Assembly (NCBI RefSeq): GCF_002872415.1 | Contig: NZ_CP025704.1 | Coordinates: forward strand, 2,294,001-2,358,000 | Source of the DNA: Bacteriovorax stolpii | GTDB lineage: Bacteria; Bdellovibrionota; Bacteriovoracia; Bacteriovoracales; Bacteriovoracaceae | Reading direction: 5' to 3' | DNA length: 64,000 nucleotides | Shown: piece after piece, positions 37,213-45,107 of the stretch | Layout: the number at the start of each line of letters is the position of its first letter | How positions within the stretch are numbered: the first letter of the stretch is position 1 | The notes under the pieces: generated by a model | Database searches by the model: none | Told to the model about the DNA's origin: nothing | What the model saw: the letters and a program-made list of their open reading frames with translations, nothing else | Made by a program: the position numbers and the translations under genes

Positions 37213-37233
37213 ATTTGCAAACCACTTGCAAAT
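37213..37233. promoter_or_regulatory. Perfect palindrome, candidate Fur-family operator
   Basis: Arms ATTTGCAA and TTGCAAAT are separated by ACCAC. The site lies 42 bases upstream of the Fur-family gene and 43 bases from the divergent HD-GYP-like gene. TTGCAA of the right arm is followed after 15 bases by TATAAA (37247-37252), so the palindrome overlaps a possible -35 box, as expected for an autorepressed metal-regulator promoter. Confidence 0.65.
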
Positions 37234-37275
37234 CAAATATTTTCCCTATAAAATCGTCTAAGGACGGGTAAAATT

Positions 37276-37722
37276 ATGGGTATTTTAAATCCGAAAAAGG
37301 AACAAGAGCGAGATGCTCTTTGTATTTCGCTTCTAAAGGAAAAAGGGCTCTCTATAACCGCCCCTAGAAAACTTATTTTGGGTCTCTTAATAAAAGAGCA
37401 CGGACCTTTTACCGCCGAGGATATTCTCAAGAAATTGCCAAAAAATTCTTGCGACCAGGCCACTATTTACCGCTGTCTTAATCAATTCGTTGATGCCCAG
37501 CTGGTCAATACGTCTTTCCTGGAAAAAGATATGGCCCATTTTGAGTACAACGATCCTCACCACCACCATCACCACATCATTTGCAAAATCTGCAAGAAGA
37601 TCGAATCGTTCCACGATTGTCTAATGGAAAAGATCGAGCTGAATCTGCAGAAAAAGGGTTATAGCAACATTCAACACAGACTGGAGATTTTCGCTGTCTG
37701 TGAACAATGTGCAAAAAGTTAG
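37276..37722 (+). CDS. Fur-family metalloregulator (Zur-like)
   Basis: 148 residues. A winged-helix domain (about 15-85; ITAPRKLILGLLI, DQATIYRCLNQFVDAQLV) precedes a dimer/metal domain with six consecutive His (95-100) and two CxxC pairs, Cys103/Cys106 and Cys142/Cys145, forming the structural zinc site. The downstream genes (DUF3299, ZrgA-like, ABC transporter) point to zinc as effector, making it a likely Zur. It would repress its own operon through the palindrome upstream in zinc-replete cells. The metal assignment is inference from context. Confidence 0.87.
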   Translation: MGILNPKKEQERDALCISLLKEKGLSITAPRKLILGLLIKEHGPFTAEDILKKLPKNSCDQATIYRCLNQFVDAQLVNTSFLEKDMAHFEYNDPHHHHHHIICKICKKIESFHDCLMEKIELNLQKKGYSNIQHRLEIFAVCEQCAKS

Positions 37723-37731
37723 GGGTTATAA

Positions 37732-38190
37732 ATGAAAAAGACAATGCTTACGGGAGCACTGACATTACTGGTTTCAATGAGTGCTTTTGCTCTTGATGTC
37801 CCATGGGAAACTTTAAAGACCCTGGACTTTGACACTAAAACAAAAAAGAACGTCATTAAACCAGAACTACAAAAAGTTCTGGGAAAAGAAGTGACGATCA
37901 AGGGCTTTATGATGCCGCTTGATTATGAAGCAAAAGAAATTGTGGAATTTCTTTTCATGCCATACGTGCCAGCATGTATGCACGTTCCACCTCCACCACC
38001 AAACCAACTGGTACTGGTGAAAATGAAAAAAGGATCAAAAGTTAAACCTTCGTTTTATCCAATCGAGCTCACGGGAAAGCTTGCGGTGGAAACAAACGCG
38101 GATCTAGAGTCATCTTTTAAAATGGAAGGACTCAAGATGAAAGAACTAAAGACTTATACACCACCGTCACCACAAGGAGCACACCCGTGA
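37732..38190 (+). CDS. DUF3299 exported protein
   Basis: 152 residues. Signal peptide about 1-20 (ending SAFALD), then the DUF3299 pattern: GKEVTIKGFMMPLDYEAK, EFLFMPYVPACMHVPPPPPN and IELTGKLAVETN. The ACMHVPPPPPN segment (Cys plus His before a Pro run) may bind metal. DUF3299 proteins often accompany ZrgA and ABC permeases in zinc-regulated loci of Vibrio (recalled). It lies nine bases after the regulator gene, and the stop overlaps the next start by four bases. Confidence 0.85.
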   Translation: MKKTMLTGALTLLVSMSAFALDVPWETLKTLDFDTKTKKNVIKPELQKVLGKEVTIKGFMMPLDYEAKEIVEFLFMPYVPACMHVPPPPPNQLVLVKMKKGSKVKPSFYPIELTGKLAVETNADLESSFKMEGLKMKELKTYTPPSPQGAHP

Positions 38191-38729
38191 CAAAACTAAC
38201 TCTTGTACTTGCCCTTATTCTCTCTTCTCAAGCATTCGCTGGTGAACACCAGCACGGTAAAAGTCTTGGGGCCCATGAACACGGTTCAATCAAATTAGAA
38301 ATGGCCGTAGAAGGTAAACAAATCGAAATCGACATCGATGGGCCGGCCGAATCTTTTATCGGATTCGAGTACGCCCCAAAAACGGCCAAAGAAAAGAAAG
38401 CTTTTAAAGACGCTCAGGATCTTTGGAAAAAAGATCTGCTGACGAAGATCATCATGCTTGATGCAAAACTTGGCTGCTCTTTAGGTGAAGTGAAATTCGA
38501 ACAGGAAATGGACGATGATCACCACGAAAAAGGTAAAAAAGAATCAGGCACTCATAGCGATATTGAAGCTGAAGCAAAAATCAACTGTGCTCAGGACCCA
38601 AAAGGTTCAATGGTTTCGGTTGCGCTTAAAAAGCATTTCCCACACATTAAAAAACTTCAGATCGACCTGGTTGGTTCTGAAACAAAAACTATCAATGTCA
38701 CTAAAGATGTGGAGCAATTCAAACTTTAG
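38187..38729 (+). CDS. ZrgA/DUF2796-like periplasmic zinc-binding protein
   Basis: 180 residues. A signal peptide (ending QAFAGE) is followed directly by a His-rich metal site (EHQHGKSLGAHEHGS), then the DUF2796 signature EIDIDGPAESFIGFEYAPK, another acidic and His-rich loop (EMDDDHHEKGKKESGTHSD) and a C-terminal domain with KHFPHIKKLQIDLVG. ZrgA of Vibrio belongs to this family and is needed for a second zinc-uptake route. It is predicted to deliver zinc in the periplasm to, or act with, the ABC transporter encoded next. Confidence 0.87.
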   Translation: MTKLTLVLALILSSQAFAGEHQHGKSLGAHEHGSIKLEMAVEGKQIEIDIDGPAESFIGFEYAPKTAKEKKAFKDAQDLWKKDLLTKIIMLDAKLGCSLGEVKFEQEMDDDHHEKGKKESGTHSDIEAEAKINCAQDPKGSMVSVALKKHFPHIKKLQIDLVGSETKTINVTKDVEQFKL

Positions 38730-38755
38730 GACTCTCTAATCAAGAAGACGTTACC

Positions 38756-39424
38756 ATGACGGCCATTAGCCTAAAACAATGTAAATTCTCTTATCCAAAT
38801 CATTCGAAGCTGGTCATTAACATTGACCAGCTCACTATTGAATCCGGTGAAAAAGTCTTTCTCTACGGTCCATCAGGGCACGGGAAAAGCACTCTTTTAA
38901 ATTTAACGGCCGGTGTTCTCAAGGCCAGTTCAGGCGAAGTCAGTGTCCTGGGTCAGGATTTGACCAAACTTTCTCAAAGTAAGCGCGATCACCTTCGCGG
39001 AGAAAAAATTGGTTACATCTTTCAGATCTTCAACCTGATCCCCTACCTGACGGTTAAAGAAAATATTGTTCTTCCTTGTATGATCAACAAAAAAAGAGCT
39101 GACCGGGATTTTCACGCCCAGGCCGAAGAGTTAGTCGACTCTCTTGGACTGCGCGAGCATATCAATAAAAAGGTCACTGATCTCTCTATTGGTCAACAGC
39201 AACGAGTGGCCGCGGCCCGTGCCCTGATCGGAAACCCTGAAATGATCATCGCCGATGAGCCAACTAGTGCTCTCGATGAAAAAAACACCCGCGAGTTTAT
39301 GGAGCTTTTAATGAAGGTCTGGGAGAAGAAAAAATTCACCCTGATATTTGTTTCCCATGACGAGCGCCTGAAATCGTATTTTACAAGATCCATTTCACTT
39401 CCAGAGATCAACCACCATGATTAA
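38756..39424 (+). CDS. ABC transporter ATP-binding protein (MacB/LolD type)
   Basis: 222 residues. Walker A GPSGHGKSTLLNL, Q-loop FQIFNLIPYLTVKEN, signature VTDLSIGQQQRVAAARAL (LSIGQ variant), Walker B MIIADEPTSALDEK and H-loop FVSHDE. The compact length is typical of LolD/FtsE-like ATPases that work with MacB-fold permeases. It overlaps the permease gene by eight bases. In this operon it probably drives a zinc-related envelope process with the ZrgA-like protein rather than lipoprotein release. Confidence 0.92.
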   Translation: MTAISLKQCKFSYPNHSKLVINIDQLTIESGEKVFLYGPSGHGKSTLLNLTAGVLKASSGEVSVLGQDLTKLSQSKRDHLRGEKIGYIFQIFNLIPYLTVKENIVLPCMINKKRADRDFHAQAEELVDSLGLREHINKKVTDLSIGQQQRVAAARALIGNPEMIIADEPTSALDEKNTREFMELLMKVWEKKKFTLIFVSHDERLKSYFTRSISLPEINHHD

Positions 39425-40670
39425 TTTTCTAACTTATAAGTCCATTAAAAATAGAAAGTTCACAAGCTTCCTGTGTGTTTTATCCATCGCTCTTTCAGTC
39501 ACTCTCTTCTTAGGAATTGAGCGCATCAGAAATGGGGCCAGAGACGGTTTTACCAACACGATCTCTAAGACGGATTTGATTGTTGGCGCAAAGGGGGGGT
39601 CCCTTCAGCTACTTCTTTATACTGTTTTCCATATTGGTGGAGCGGTTAATAACATCAAGATGACGACTTATAACGATATTAAATCCAACCCACAGGTTGA
39701 GTGGACTATTCCTATTTCGTTAGGTGACGCTTACCGCGGTTTCCGCGTTGTGGCGACAGATGAGAATTTCTACAAACACTACCGCTTCCGCGGAGACCAG
39801 GAAGTGAAAATGCAAGAAGGAGTCCTTCCTGCTGATACTTTTGATGTTGTCCTGGGTTCTGAAGTCGCTAAAAAGTTTAAGCACAAAGTTGGCGACCCGA
39901 TTGTCATCTCTCACGGGCTCTCAAGCGAAGCTGTGCTCTCTCACGACAACACTCCTTTTAAGATCGTAGGGATCATGGCGCCGACACAAACACCGATTGA
40001 TACGGGTGTGTATATCACCCTTCAAGGAATGGAAGCGATTCACTTTGGATGGGAGACAGGTGTTCCAAGTGGCGAGGCCATTAATCCTGATCGCTTTAAA
40101 AAAGAGAATATCGAAATCACTCAGCTCACTTCTTTTATGGTGAAGCTAAAATCGCGCATCGCCGTTCTTCGCATGAGAAGAAATATCGATATGTACCCTA
40201 ATGAGCCAGTCATGGCGATTATTCCGGCACTTTCTCTTCAGGAAATGTGGGAGACGATCGGCTATGTTGAACAAATTCTCTTTCTAGTGAGTCTTTGTGT
40301 TCTTCTGGTGGGAGTGATGAGTATTCTTATCTCCCTTTACACTTCAATCAATGAAAGAAGACGCGAGATGGCCATTTTAAGGTCTCTTGGAGCGAGCTCA
40401 CGCCATGTCTTTTTCCTGCTCCTGTACGAATCGAGCTTTTTGGTTCTGATGGGATGTATCTTTGGCGTGGCCTCAATGTACGGACTTCTTTATTTCGTAC
40501 GCCCATGGCTTGAGTCTAACTTCTCAGTGTATCTACCAATTGAGCCGCTTTCAAAAACAGAGTGGTATTACCTGGCAGGTATCTTTGTCGTAGGAACTTT
40601 GGCAGGGCTTATCCCGGCGATAAAAGCTTACCTCAATTCATTGCAGGACGGGTTGACTATCAAAATCTAA
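39417..40670 (+). CDS. ABC transporter permease (MacB/FtsX type)
   Basis: 417 residues. The first membrane helix (about 14-34, FTSFLCVLSIALSVTLFLGI) precedes a large extracytoplasmic domain (about 40-270; VGAKGGSLQLLLYTVFHIGG, VVLGSEVAKKF). Three C-terminal helices follow (ILFLVSLCVLLVGVMSILIS, FFLLLYESSFLVLMGC, EWYYLAGIFVVGTLAGLIPA). The cytoplasmic ERRREMAILRSLGASSRHVF segment couples to the ATPase. This is the FtsX/MacB fold used for mechanotransmission more than classical import. It ends the five-gene Zur-linked operon. Confidence 0.9.
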   Translation: MINFLTYKSIKNRKFTSFLCVLSIALSVTLFLGIERIRNGARDGFTNTISKTDLIVGAKGGSLQLLLYTVFHIGGAVNNIKMTTYNDIKSNPQVEWTIPISLGDAYRGFRVVATDENFYKHYRFRGDQEVKMQEGVLPADTFDVVLGSEVAKKFKHKVGDPIVISHGLSSEAVLSHDNTPFKIVGIMAPTQTPIDTGVYITLQGMEAIHFGWETGVPSGEAINPDRFKKENIEITQLTSFMVKLKSRIAVLRMRRNIDMYPNEPVMAIIPALSLQEMWETIGYVEQILFLVSLCVLLVGVMSILISLYTSINERRREMAILRSLGASSRHVFFLLLYESSFLVLMGCIFGVASMYGLLYFVRPWLESNFSVYLPIEPLSKTEWYYLAGIFVVGTLAGLIPAIKAYLNSLQDGLTIKI

Positions 40671-40687
40671 GCTATAGAATTTAATCT

Positions 40688-40840
40688 ATGCTTGATATTT
40701 TAAAAGACCTCTTGCGCTTTTTGGGACGCCATAAGAAATGGTGGCTGCTTCCCATTCTTCTATTCTTAATTCTCTTTGGAGCGCTGGTTATCTACGCTCA
40801 GGGAAGTGCGGTAGCACCTTTTGTTTATTCATTCTTTTAA
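40688..40840 (+). CDS. DUF5989-family small membrane protein
   Basis: A 50-residue frame from ATG at 40688 to TAA at 40840: MLDILKDLLRFLGRHKKWWL, then a membrane helix (PILLFLILFGALVIYAQG) and the ending SAVAPFVYSFF. The basic KK-WW stretch, single helix and the AQGSAVAPF ending match DUF5989 proteins, which usually sit beside sxtJ and carbamoyltransferase genes. Here it is on the opposite strand, tail to tail with sxtJ and 17 bases after the Zrg-type permease. It is too short for many gene callers but well supported by context. Confidence 0.85.
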   Translation: MLDILKDLLRFLGRHKKWWLLPILLFLILFGALVIYAQGSAVAPFVYSFF

Positions 40841-40843
40841 AAA

Positions 40844-41239
40844 TTAGAAAGGATCAGTAAAAGGTGAAATCTCGTTTTTCATAACGAGAGTGCTCTTTAC
40901 GCTCTTAAACCTGGTGAAGAGCCTGTCTCTTTTAATGATTCGAAAAATCAATCCCACTCCCGCAAAGACAGTGAAGTAGATCACGGTGAATATAATAGTG
41001 CTGTTGATCTTTCCCAGAACGTTTCCGATTTTAATCCAGATCTCACGGGGCTTCACCATCAGTTTAGGTGTGGCCATTCCAAAAACAAAAACCAGTCCCG
41101 CGACCAAAAGAAGCGGCACATGAATGTCTTTTCCTCTAAGAGTGGGAATAACCCAACCTAAAACGCTAAAACCAATCGCTACAATCAGTGAAAAGACTCT
41201 TAGCTCATGAGCTGTTGGCGCATTATTAGTCTTCTGCAT
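40844..41239 (-). CDS. SxtJ-family membrane protein
   Basis: 131 residues with about three or four membrane helices (VFSLIVAIGFSVLGWVIPTL, PLLLVAGLVFVFGMATPKL, INSTIIFTVIYFTVFAGVGL) and a basic tail with DRLFTRFKS. The layout ELRVFSLIVAIGF...W..I...G.VLGKINS matches SxtJ proteins known from saxitoxin and other carbamoyltransferase loci; no function has been defined. It overlaps the carbamoyltransferase gene by 14 bases and is thus coupled to it. Confidence 0.85.
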   Translation of the reverse strand: MQKTNNAPTAHELRVFSLIVAIGFSVLGWVIPTLRGKDIHVPLLLVAGLVFVFGMATPKLMVKPREIWIKIGNVLGKINSTIIFTVIYFTVFAGVGLIFRIIKRDRLFTRFKSVKSTLVMKNEISPFTDPF

Positions 41240-42998
41240 AAGCGCTCTCCCACTTAGCTTTCATCACCACTTCAGGTTGTTTTTCTTTGGCGATGATGAA
41301 ATTTTCCAACACAAGTGTGTCCATATCTGTAGTCATGAAGCATTTTAAAGCTTCAAAAGGCGTGCACACGATCGGCTCACCTCTTACATTAAAAGAAGTG
41401 TTGATAAGAACTGCGCATCCGGTTTCTTTTTTAAAGGCAGAAATTAAAGCGTGAACTCGCGGGTGAATATTCTTATCAATCACCTGAAGTCTGGCCGATC
41501 CATCCACGTGAGTCGTGGCCGGAAGCTCTTTAGATTTGGTCGGTGCTGTAAAAAGCATATAAGGGCTCTCATCAGAGGCCTTCCAGTCAAAATACTCTTC
41601 GACATTTTCTTTTAAAACAATCGGGGCAAAAGGGCGAAAAGATTCACGCTTTTTAATTTTTAAGTTCATTACCGATTGCATTTTCGTGTCGCGGGCATCG
41701 CCGATAATTGAACGGCAACCTAAAGCACGTGGTCCAAACTCCATTCTTCCCTGAAAAAAGCCTACAACTTTTTCTTTCACTAAATGATCTTTTACCAGCA
41801 CTTCATCCAAGGACGAGCTGTCTGGGAATTCATGGAATGAAAAATGATATTTTATTAAAAGCTTTTTAATCTCTTCATTAGAAAAGCTCGGTCCAAGCAT
41901 TGAACCCTTTTGAAAGTTCGCCGAGATCACACGCTCTTTTTTCAAGTGCAAGTGATAGAAGGCCAGAGCACACCCCAGGGCCCCACCTGAATCTCCTGAG
42001 GCGGGTTGCACCCAAACCTTATCAAAAAGTCCTGACTTCACCAGGATTCCGTTGGCCACACAATTAAGGGCCACCCCTCCGGCCATGACGAGATTTTTTT
42101 TTCCTGAAAGATTTTTCACTGCACGGGCCAGATGAAGAACAACTTCTTCTGTCACTGCCTGGACAGAAGCGGCCATGTCCTTATGGAACTCTAAGAGCTT
42201 TTCTTCTGATTTTCTCTGAGTGTGGTTAAAGAGCTTACAAAAATCCTCTGTAAACATTCCACTTTCGCTAGTGAAGCTAAAATATTTTAAATTGAGCTGG
42301 AAACTCCCATCGGGAAAAAGTGCGATCAGCTCTTTAAGAATTAAATCTTTGTAGATGGGTTTTCCATACGGAGCAAGGCCCATCATTTTGTATTCGCCGG
42401 AATTCACCTTGAAACCTAAGTAGCCAGTGAAGGTTGAATAAAATAATCCCAGTGAATGCGGGAACTGGATTTCAAAAAGAGGTTTAATCTCGTTTTTTGA
42501 TCCAACCCAAGCACTTGAGCTCGCCCACTCACCAACACCGTCGATACATAAAATGGCCGCATCTTCGTAAGGTGATGGGAAAAAAGCAGAAGCCGCATGA
42601 GAGAGATGGTGCTCGCTGAAATAAACCGGAGGATGCTTTTTCTCATCTGAGATATTTTTTAATCCATCTTTAAGCATTTTCTTAAAATAGATTTTCTCTT
42701 TAAGCCAGATAGGAATGGCGTGAAGAAACGACTTCAGCCCTTTTGGGGCGCTGGCAAAATACGTTTCTAATAAACGGTCAAATTTTAAAATGGGTTTGTC
42801 GTAGAAGACGATGGAGTCAATATCGCCCAACCCAATTCCTGCCGTGCTCAGGCAAAAGAGGATTGACTGCTCAGGAAAGGCGCTGTCGTGTTTTTTTCTA
42901 GTGAAGCGCTCTTCTTCAACGGCAGCAAGGATCTCACCGTCTTTGAGTAAGACGGCGGCGCTGTCGTGGTAGAAACATGAGATGCCAAGAATATACAA
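41226..42998 (-). CDS. NodU/TobZ-family carbamoyltransferase
   Basis: 590 residues transferring a carbamoyl group from carbamoyl phosphate, via carbamoyl adenylate, to a small-molecule or glycan acceptor. The N-terminal Kae1-like domain shows LGISCFYHDSAAVLL, EEERFTRKKHD, SEHHLSHAASAFFPSP and CIDGVGEWASS; the centre shows VMAGGVALNCVANG and SGDSGGALGCAL. The C-terminal domain shows RMEFGPRALGCRSII and INTSFNVRGEPIVCTP. All catalytic segments look intact. The acceptor is unknown; the neighbouring ABC exporter suggests an exported or surface metabolite. Confidence 0.93.
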   Translation of the reverse strand: MYILGISCFYHDSAAVLLKDGEILAAVEEERFTRKKHDSAFPEQSILFCLSTAGIGLGDIDSIVFYDKPILKFDRLLETYFASAPKGLKSFLHAIPIWLKEKIYFKKMLKDGLKNISDEKKHPPVYFSEHHLSHAASAFFPSPYEDAAILCIDGVGEWASSSAWVGSKNEIKPLFEIQFPHSLGLFYSTFTGYLGFKVNSGEYKMMGLAPYGKPIYKDLILKELIALFPDGSFQLNLKYFSFTSESGMFTEDFCKLFNHTQRKSEEKLLEFHKDMAASVQAVTEEVVLHLARAVKNLSGKKNLVMAGGVALNCVANGILVKSGLFDKVWVQPASGDSGGALGCALAFYHLHLKKERVISANFQKGSMLGPSFSNEEIKKLLIKYHFSFHEFPDSSSLDEVLVKDHLVKEKVVGFFQGRMEFGPRALGCRSIIGDARDTKMQSVMNLKIKKRESFRPFAPIVLKENVEEYFDWKASDESPYMLFTAPTKSKELPATTHVDGSARLQVIDKNIHPRVHALISAFKKETGCAVLINTSFNVRGEPIVCTPFEALKCFMTTDMDTLVLENFIIAKEKQPEVVMKAKWESAYAED

Positions 42999-43811
42999 TT
43001 AGAAATCCTTCTTCTTAACAAAATAATTGGCCAGGTAAACATAGGCCCCACTGATAATAATCAAGTGAGCGATCTGCTCCCACAGGTTAACAGAAACGGC
43101 CTCTCTAAAAAGAATATTGTTTGATGTATCCGCTAGAAATGAGATACGTGGGAAAAGGCCATAAACCAATAACCCGATTCCTTTAAAAGCACTCATGTTG
43201 GCAAAAAATTCATTGTATGGAAGTTTGGCAAACGTTGCGTAAGCGACGGCCGAAGCAATACAACTGATAAAAGTCGCAAATAGCGCTCCAATTTTATTCA
43301 TCAATAGAGAAAAGAAAATAGAAATGAAAATAACCAGTAGTAAGTAAAGTGAAAGGATACAAAATCCACCCAAGTGTCCCGCCGTGAAAACGATTTTCTT
43401 AAAAGCAAAAGAAAAAAGGATCGCTGAAAGGATATATGAGTAAGCGTAGTAACCTAACACTAATAACCATGTCCCAAGGACGCGGACAAAAAAGTACTCT
43501 GCTCTACTGATAGGAAACGACAGGTATTGATAAATGATATTGTTTTGGAAATCAGAGCGGAAAACACTCACTCCAAAAATCGCTGCGACTAAAAAACTCA
43601 CGCTATTGAGAATGCGAAAGTTCACGGAAAGAACATCTACACCGGCCAGACTAAAACTTGCGTCTCCACCCATCTGGGTATTGACCAGGTTCATGACCAT
43701 ATGACCTAGAATAAGGGCCGCCGTTGTCGCCACAAAAATAAAGATTAGTGTCTTACTTCTTAGCTCTTTTAGAATCGTATCTAAGATTAGTGCTTTGTAT
43801 TGTGGTTTCAT
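42999..43811 (-). CDS. ABC-2-type transporter permease
   Basis: 270 residues with about six membrane helices (IFIFVATTAALILGHMVMNL, SVSFLVAAIFGVSVFRSD, LLVLGYYAYSYILSAILFSF, LYLLLVIFISIFFSLLMNKI and others). The ILDTILKELRSKTLI start and the FPISRAEYFFVR loop are usual for this family. It abuts the ATPase gene with a one-base overlap and ends immediately before the carbamoyltransferase gene. Likely one exporter with its ATPase. Confidence 0.88.
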   Translation of the reverse strand: MKPQYKALILDTILKELRSKTLIFIFVATTAALILGHMVMNLVNTQMGGDASFSLAGVDVLSVNFRILNSVSFLVAAIFGVSVFRSDFQNNIIYQYLSFPISRAEYFFVRVLGTWLLVLGYYAYSYILSAILFSFAFKKIVFTAGHLGGFCILSLYLLLVIFISIFFSLLMNKIGALFATFISCIASAVAYATFAKLPYNEFFANMSAFKGIGLLVYGLFPRISFLADTSNNILFREAVSVNLWEQIAHLIIISGAYVYLANYFVKKKDF

Positions 43812-44530
43812 TAAGCTCTTGCTCCGTTAACAATCTTATAGAAGAAGTCATCCAGTGATTTTTCTTTTTCCAGAACTGATGGAACAGATCCGGCAAATAA
43901 GACTTGCCCTTTATTTAAAATAGCAATCTCATCACAAAGCTGCTCCATCTCTAAAAGAATGTGAGAGTTGATAAAGAGAGTTTTTCCCTGCCCTTTTAAT
44001 TTTCTGATGATCTCTTTTAAATCTCTAATCCCGATTGGGTCAAGACCAGAAAAAGGTTCATCAAGAATGATGAGGTCGTTATTGCCAATCAGGATACTTG
44101 CCAGCCCCACTCTCTGCACTTGTCCTTTAGACATTTTTGAAAGTTTTCTTTCTGCCAGCTCTGAAATTTGAAGTTCGGCCAGGGCCGCATTCACTTGAGA
44201 AGTAAGCTCTGCTCCTTCGATCCCTTTCATCTTTCCAAAAAACTCCAAGACTCCGCGAGCTGTGTAAAATGGAAAAAAATTAAATTTTTCCGGAATAAAA
44301 GCAATGCCCATTCTGGAGTTTTTATCGCTCACAGAAAGGCCGTTGATTTCAATTGTTCCCGAGTCGCTGTGCAGTAGATTAAGCATCAACTTTACAAGTG
44401 TGGTTTTACCCGCGCCGTTAGGTCCAAGAAGCGAAAAGATTTTACCTTTCTGAACATTAAGACTTACATTTTGAAGTGAAAAATCCAGTCCATAGGACTT
44501 GGAAATATCTTTGATCTGAATAATATCCAT
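43811..44530 (-). CDS. ABC transporter ATP-binding protein (CcmA type)
   Basis: 239 residues. Walker A LLGPNGAGKTTLVKLML, Q-loop region FIPEKFNFFPFYTARGVLEF, signature LSKMSKGQVQRVGLASIL (MSKGQ in place of LSGGQ), Walker B DLIILDEPFSGLDP and switch His in INSHIL. It is the first gene of a minus-strand unit of four: ATPase, permease, carbamoyltransferase and SxtJ. Divergent from the glutathione peroxidase gene. Confidence 0.93.
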   Translation of the reverse strand: MDIIQIKDISKSYGLDFSLQNVSLNVQKGKIFSLLGPNGAGKTTLVKLMLNLLHSDSGTIEINGLSVSDKNSRMGIAFIPEKFNFFPFYTARGVLEFFGKMKGIEGAELTSQVNAALAELQISELAERKLSKMSKGQVQRVGLASILIGNNDLIILDEPFSGLDPIGIRDLKEIIRKLKGQGKTLFINSHILLEMEQLCDEIAILNKGQVLFAGSVPSVLEKEKSLDDFFYKIVNGARA

Positions 44531-44624
44531 ATTAAACCTCAGTCACGATAAAAATTCCTAGCTTCTATGGTATTCTTCCCCTAGGATTTTTAAAAGGAAA
44601 TTCATTATTTTTAGGGAGAAAAAT

Positions 44625-45107
44625 ATGGCGAAGTCTATTTATGATTTTGAGGTTATTGATATCAACGGAAAGTCTCAGTCTCTTAAACAATACGAGGGAA
44701 AAACTCTACTTATTGTCAATGTAGCTTCAAAGTGTGGCTTTACACCTCAGTACACAGAACTGGAGCAAATTTACAAAGAATACAAAGATCAGGGTCTCGA
44801 AATTCTTGCTTTTCCATGCAATCAGTTCGGAGCACAGGAACCAGGGGACGCAGAAGAAATTAAAAAGTTCTGTTCTCTCACATATGATGTAAGTTTCCCC
44901 CTCTTCGCGAAAGTAGACGTCAACGGCAAGAGCACGGCCCCTGTTTATTCTTATTTAAAAGAATCTCTTCCAGGAATTCTTGGCACCCAGGCCATCAAGT
45001 GGAATTTTACGAAATTCCTGGTTAATAAAGAAGGCCAGCCGGTGGAAAGATACGCTCCGAATGACAAACCAGGTGAAATTTTAAAAGATATTAAAAAGAT
45101 TCTCTAA
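44625..45107 (+). CDS. Glutathione peroxidase-family thiol peroxidase
   Basis: 160 residues. Reduces hydrogen or lipid peroxides with a cysteine in place of selenocysteine. Visible motifs: VNVASKCGFTPQYTEL with peroxidatic Cys near 37, LAFPCNQFGAQEPG, KFCSLTYDVSFPLF with a possible resolving Cys, and IKWNFTKFLV with the catalytic Trp/Asn. Such Cys forms generally use thioredoxin. AGGGAG precedes the ATG. Cytoplasmic, single-gene unit. The stop overlaps the convergent regulator stop by four bases. Confidence 0.93.
   Translation: MAKSIYDFEVIDINGKSQSLKQYEGKTLLIVNVASKCGFTPQYTELEQIYKEYKDQGLEILAFPCNQFGAQEPGDAEEIKKFCSLTYDVSFPLFAKVDVNGKSTAPVYSYLKESLPGILGTQAIKWNFTKFLVNKEGQPVERYAPNDKPGEILKDIKKIL

Noticed and set aside
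44549-44591. Imperfect inverted repeat (aaaaattcctag / ctaggattttt) between the ABC ATPase and the glutathione peroxidase gene
   Set aside because: Large loop and mainly A/T arms; could be an operator but there is nothing to support it beyond complementarity.
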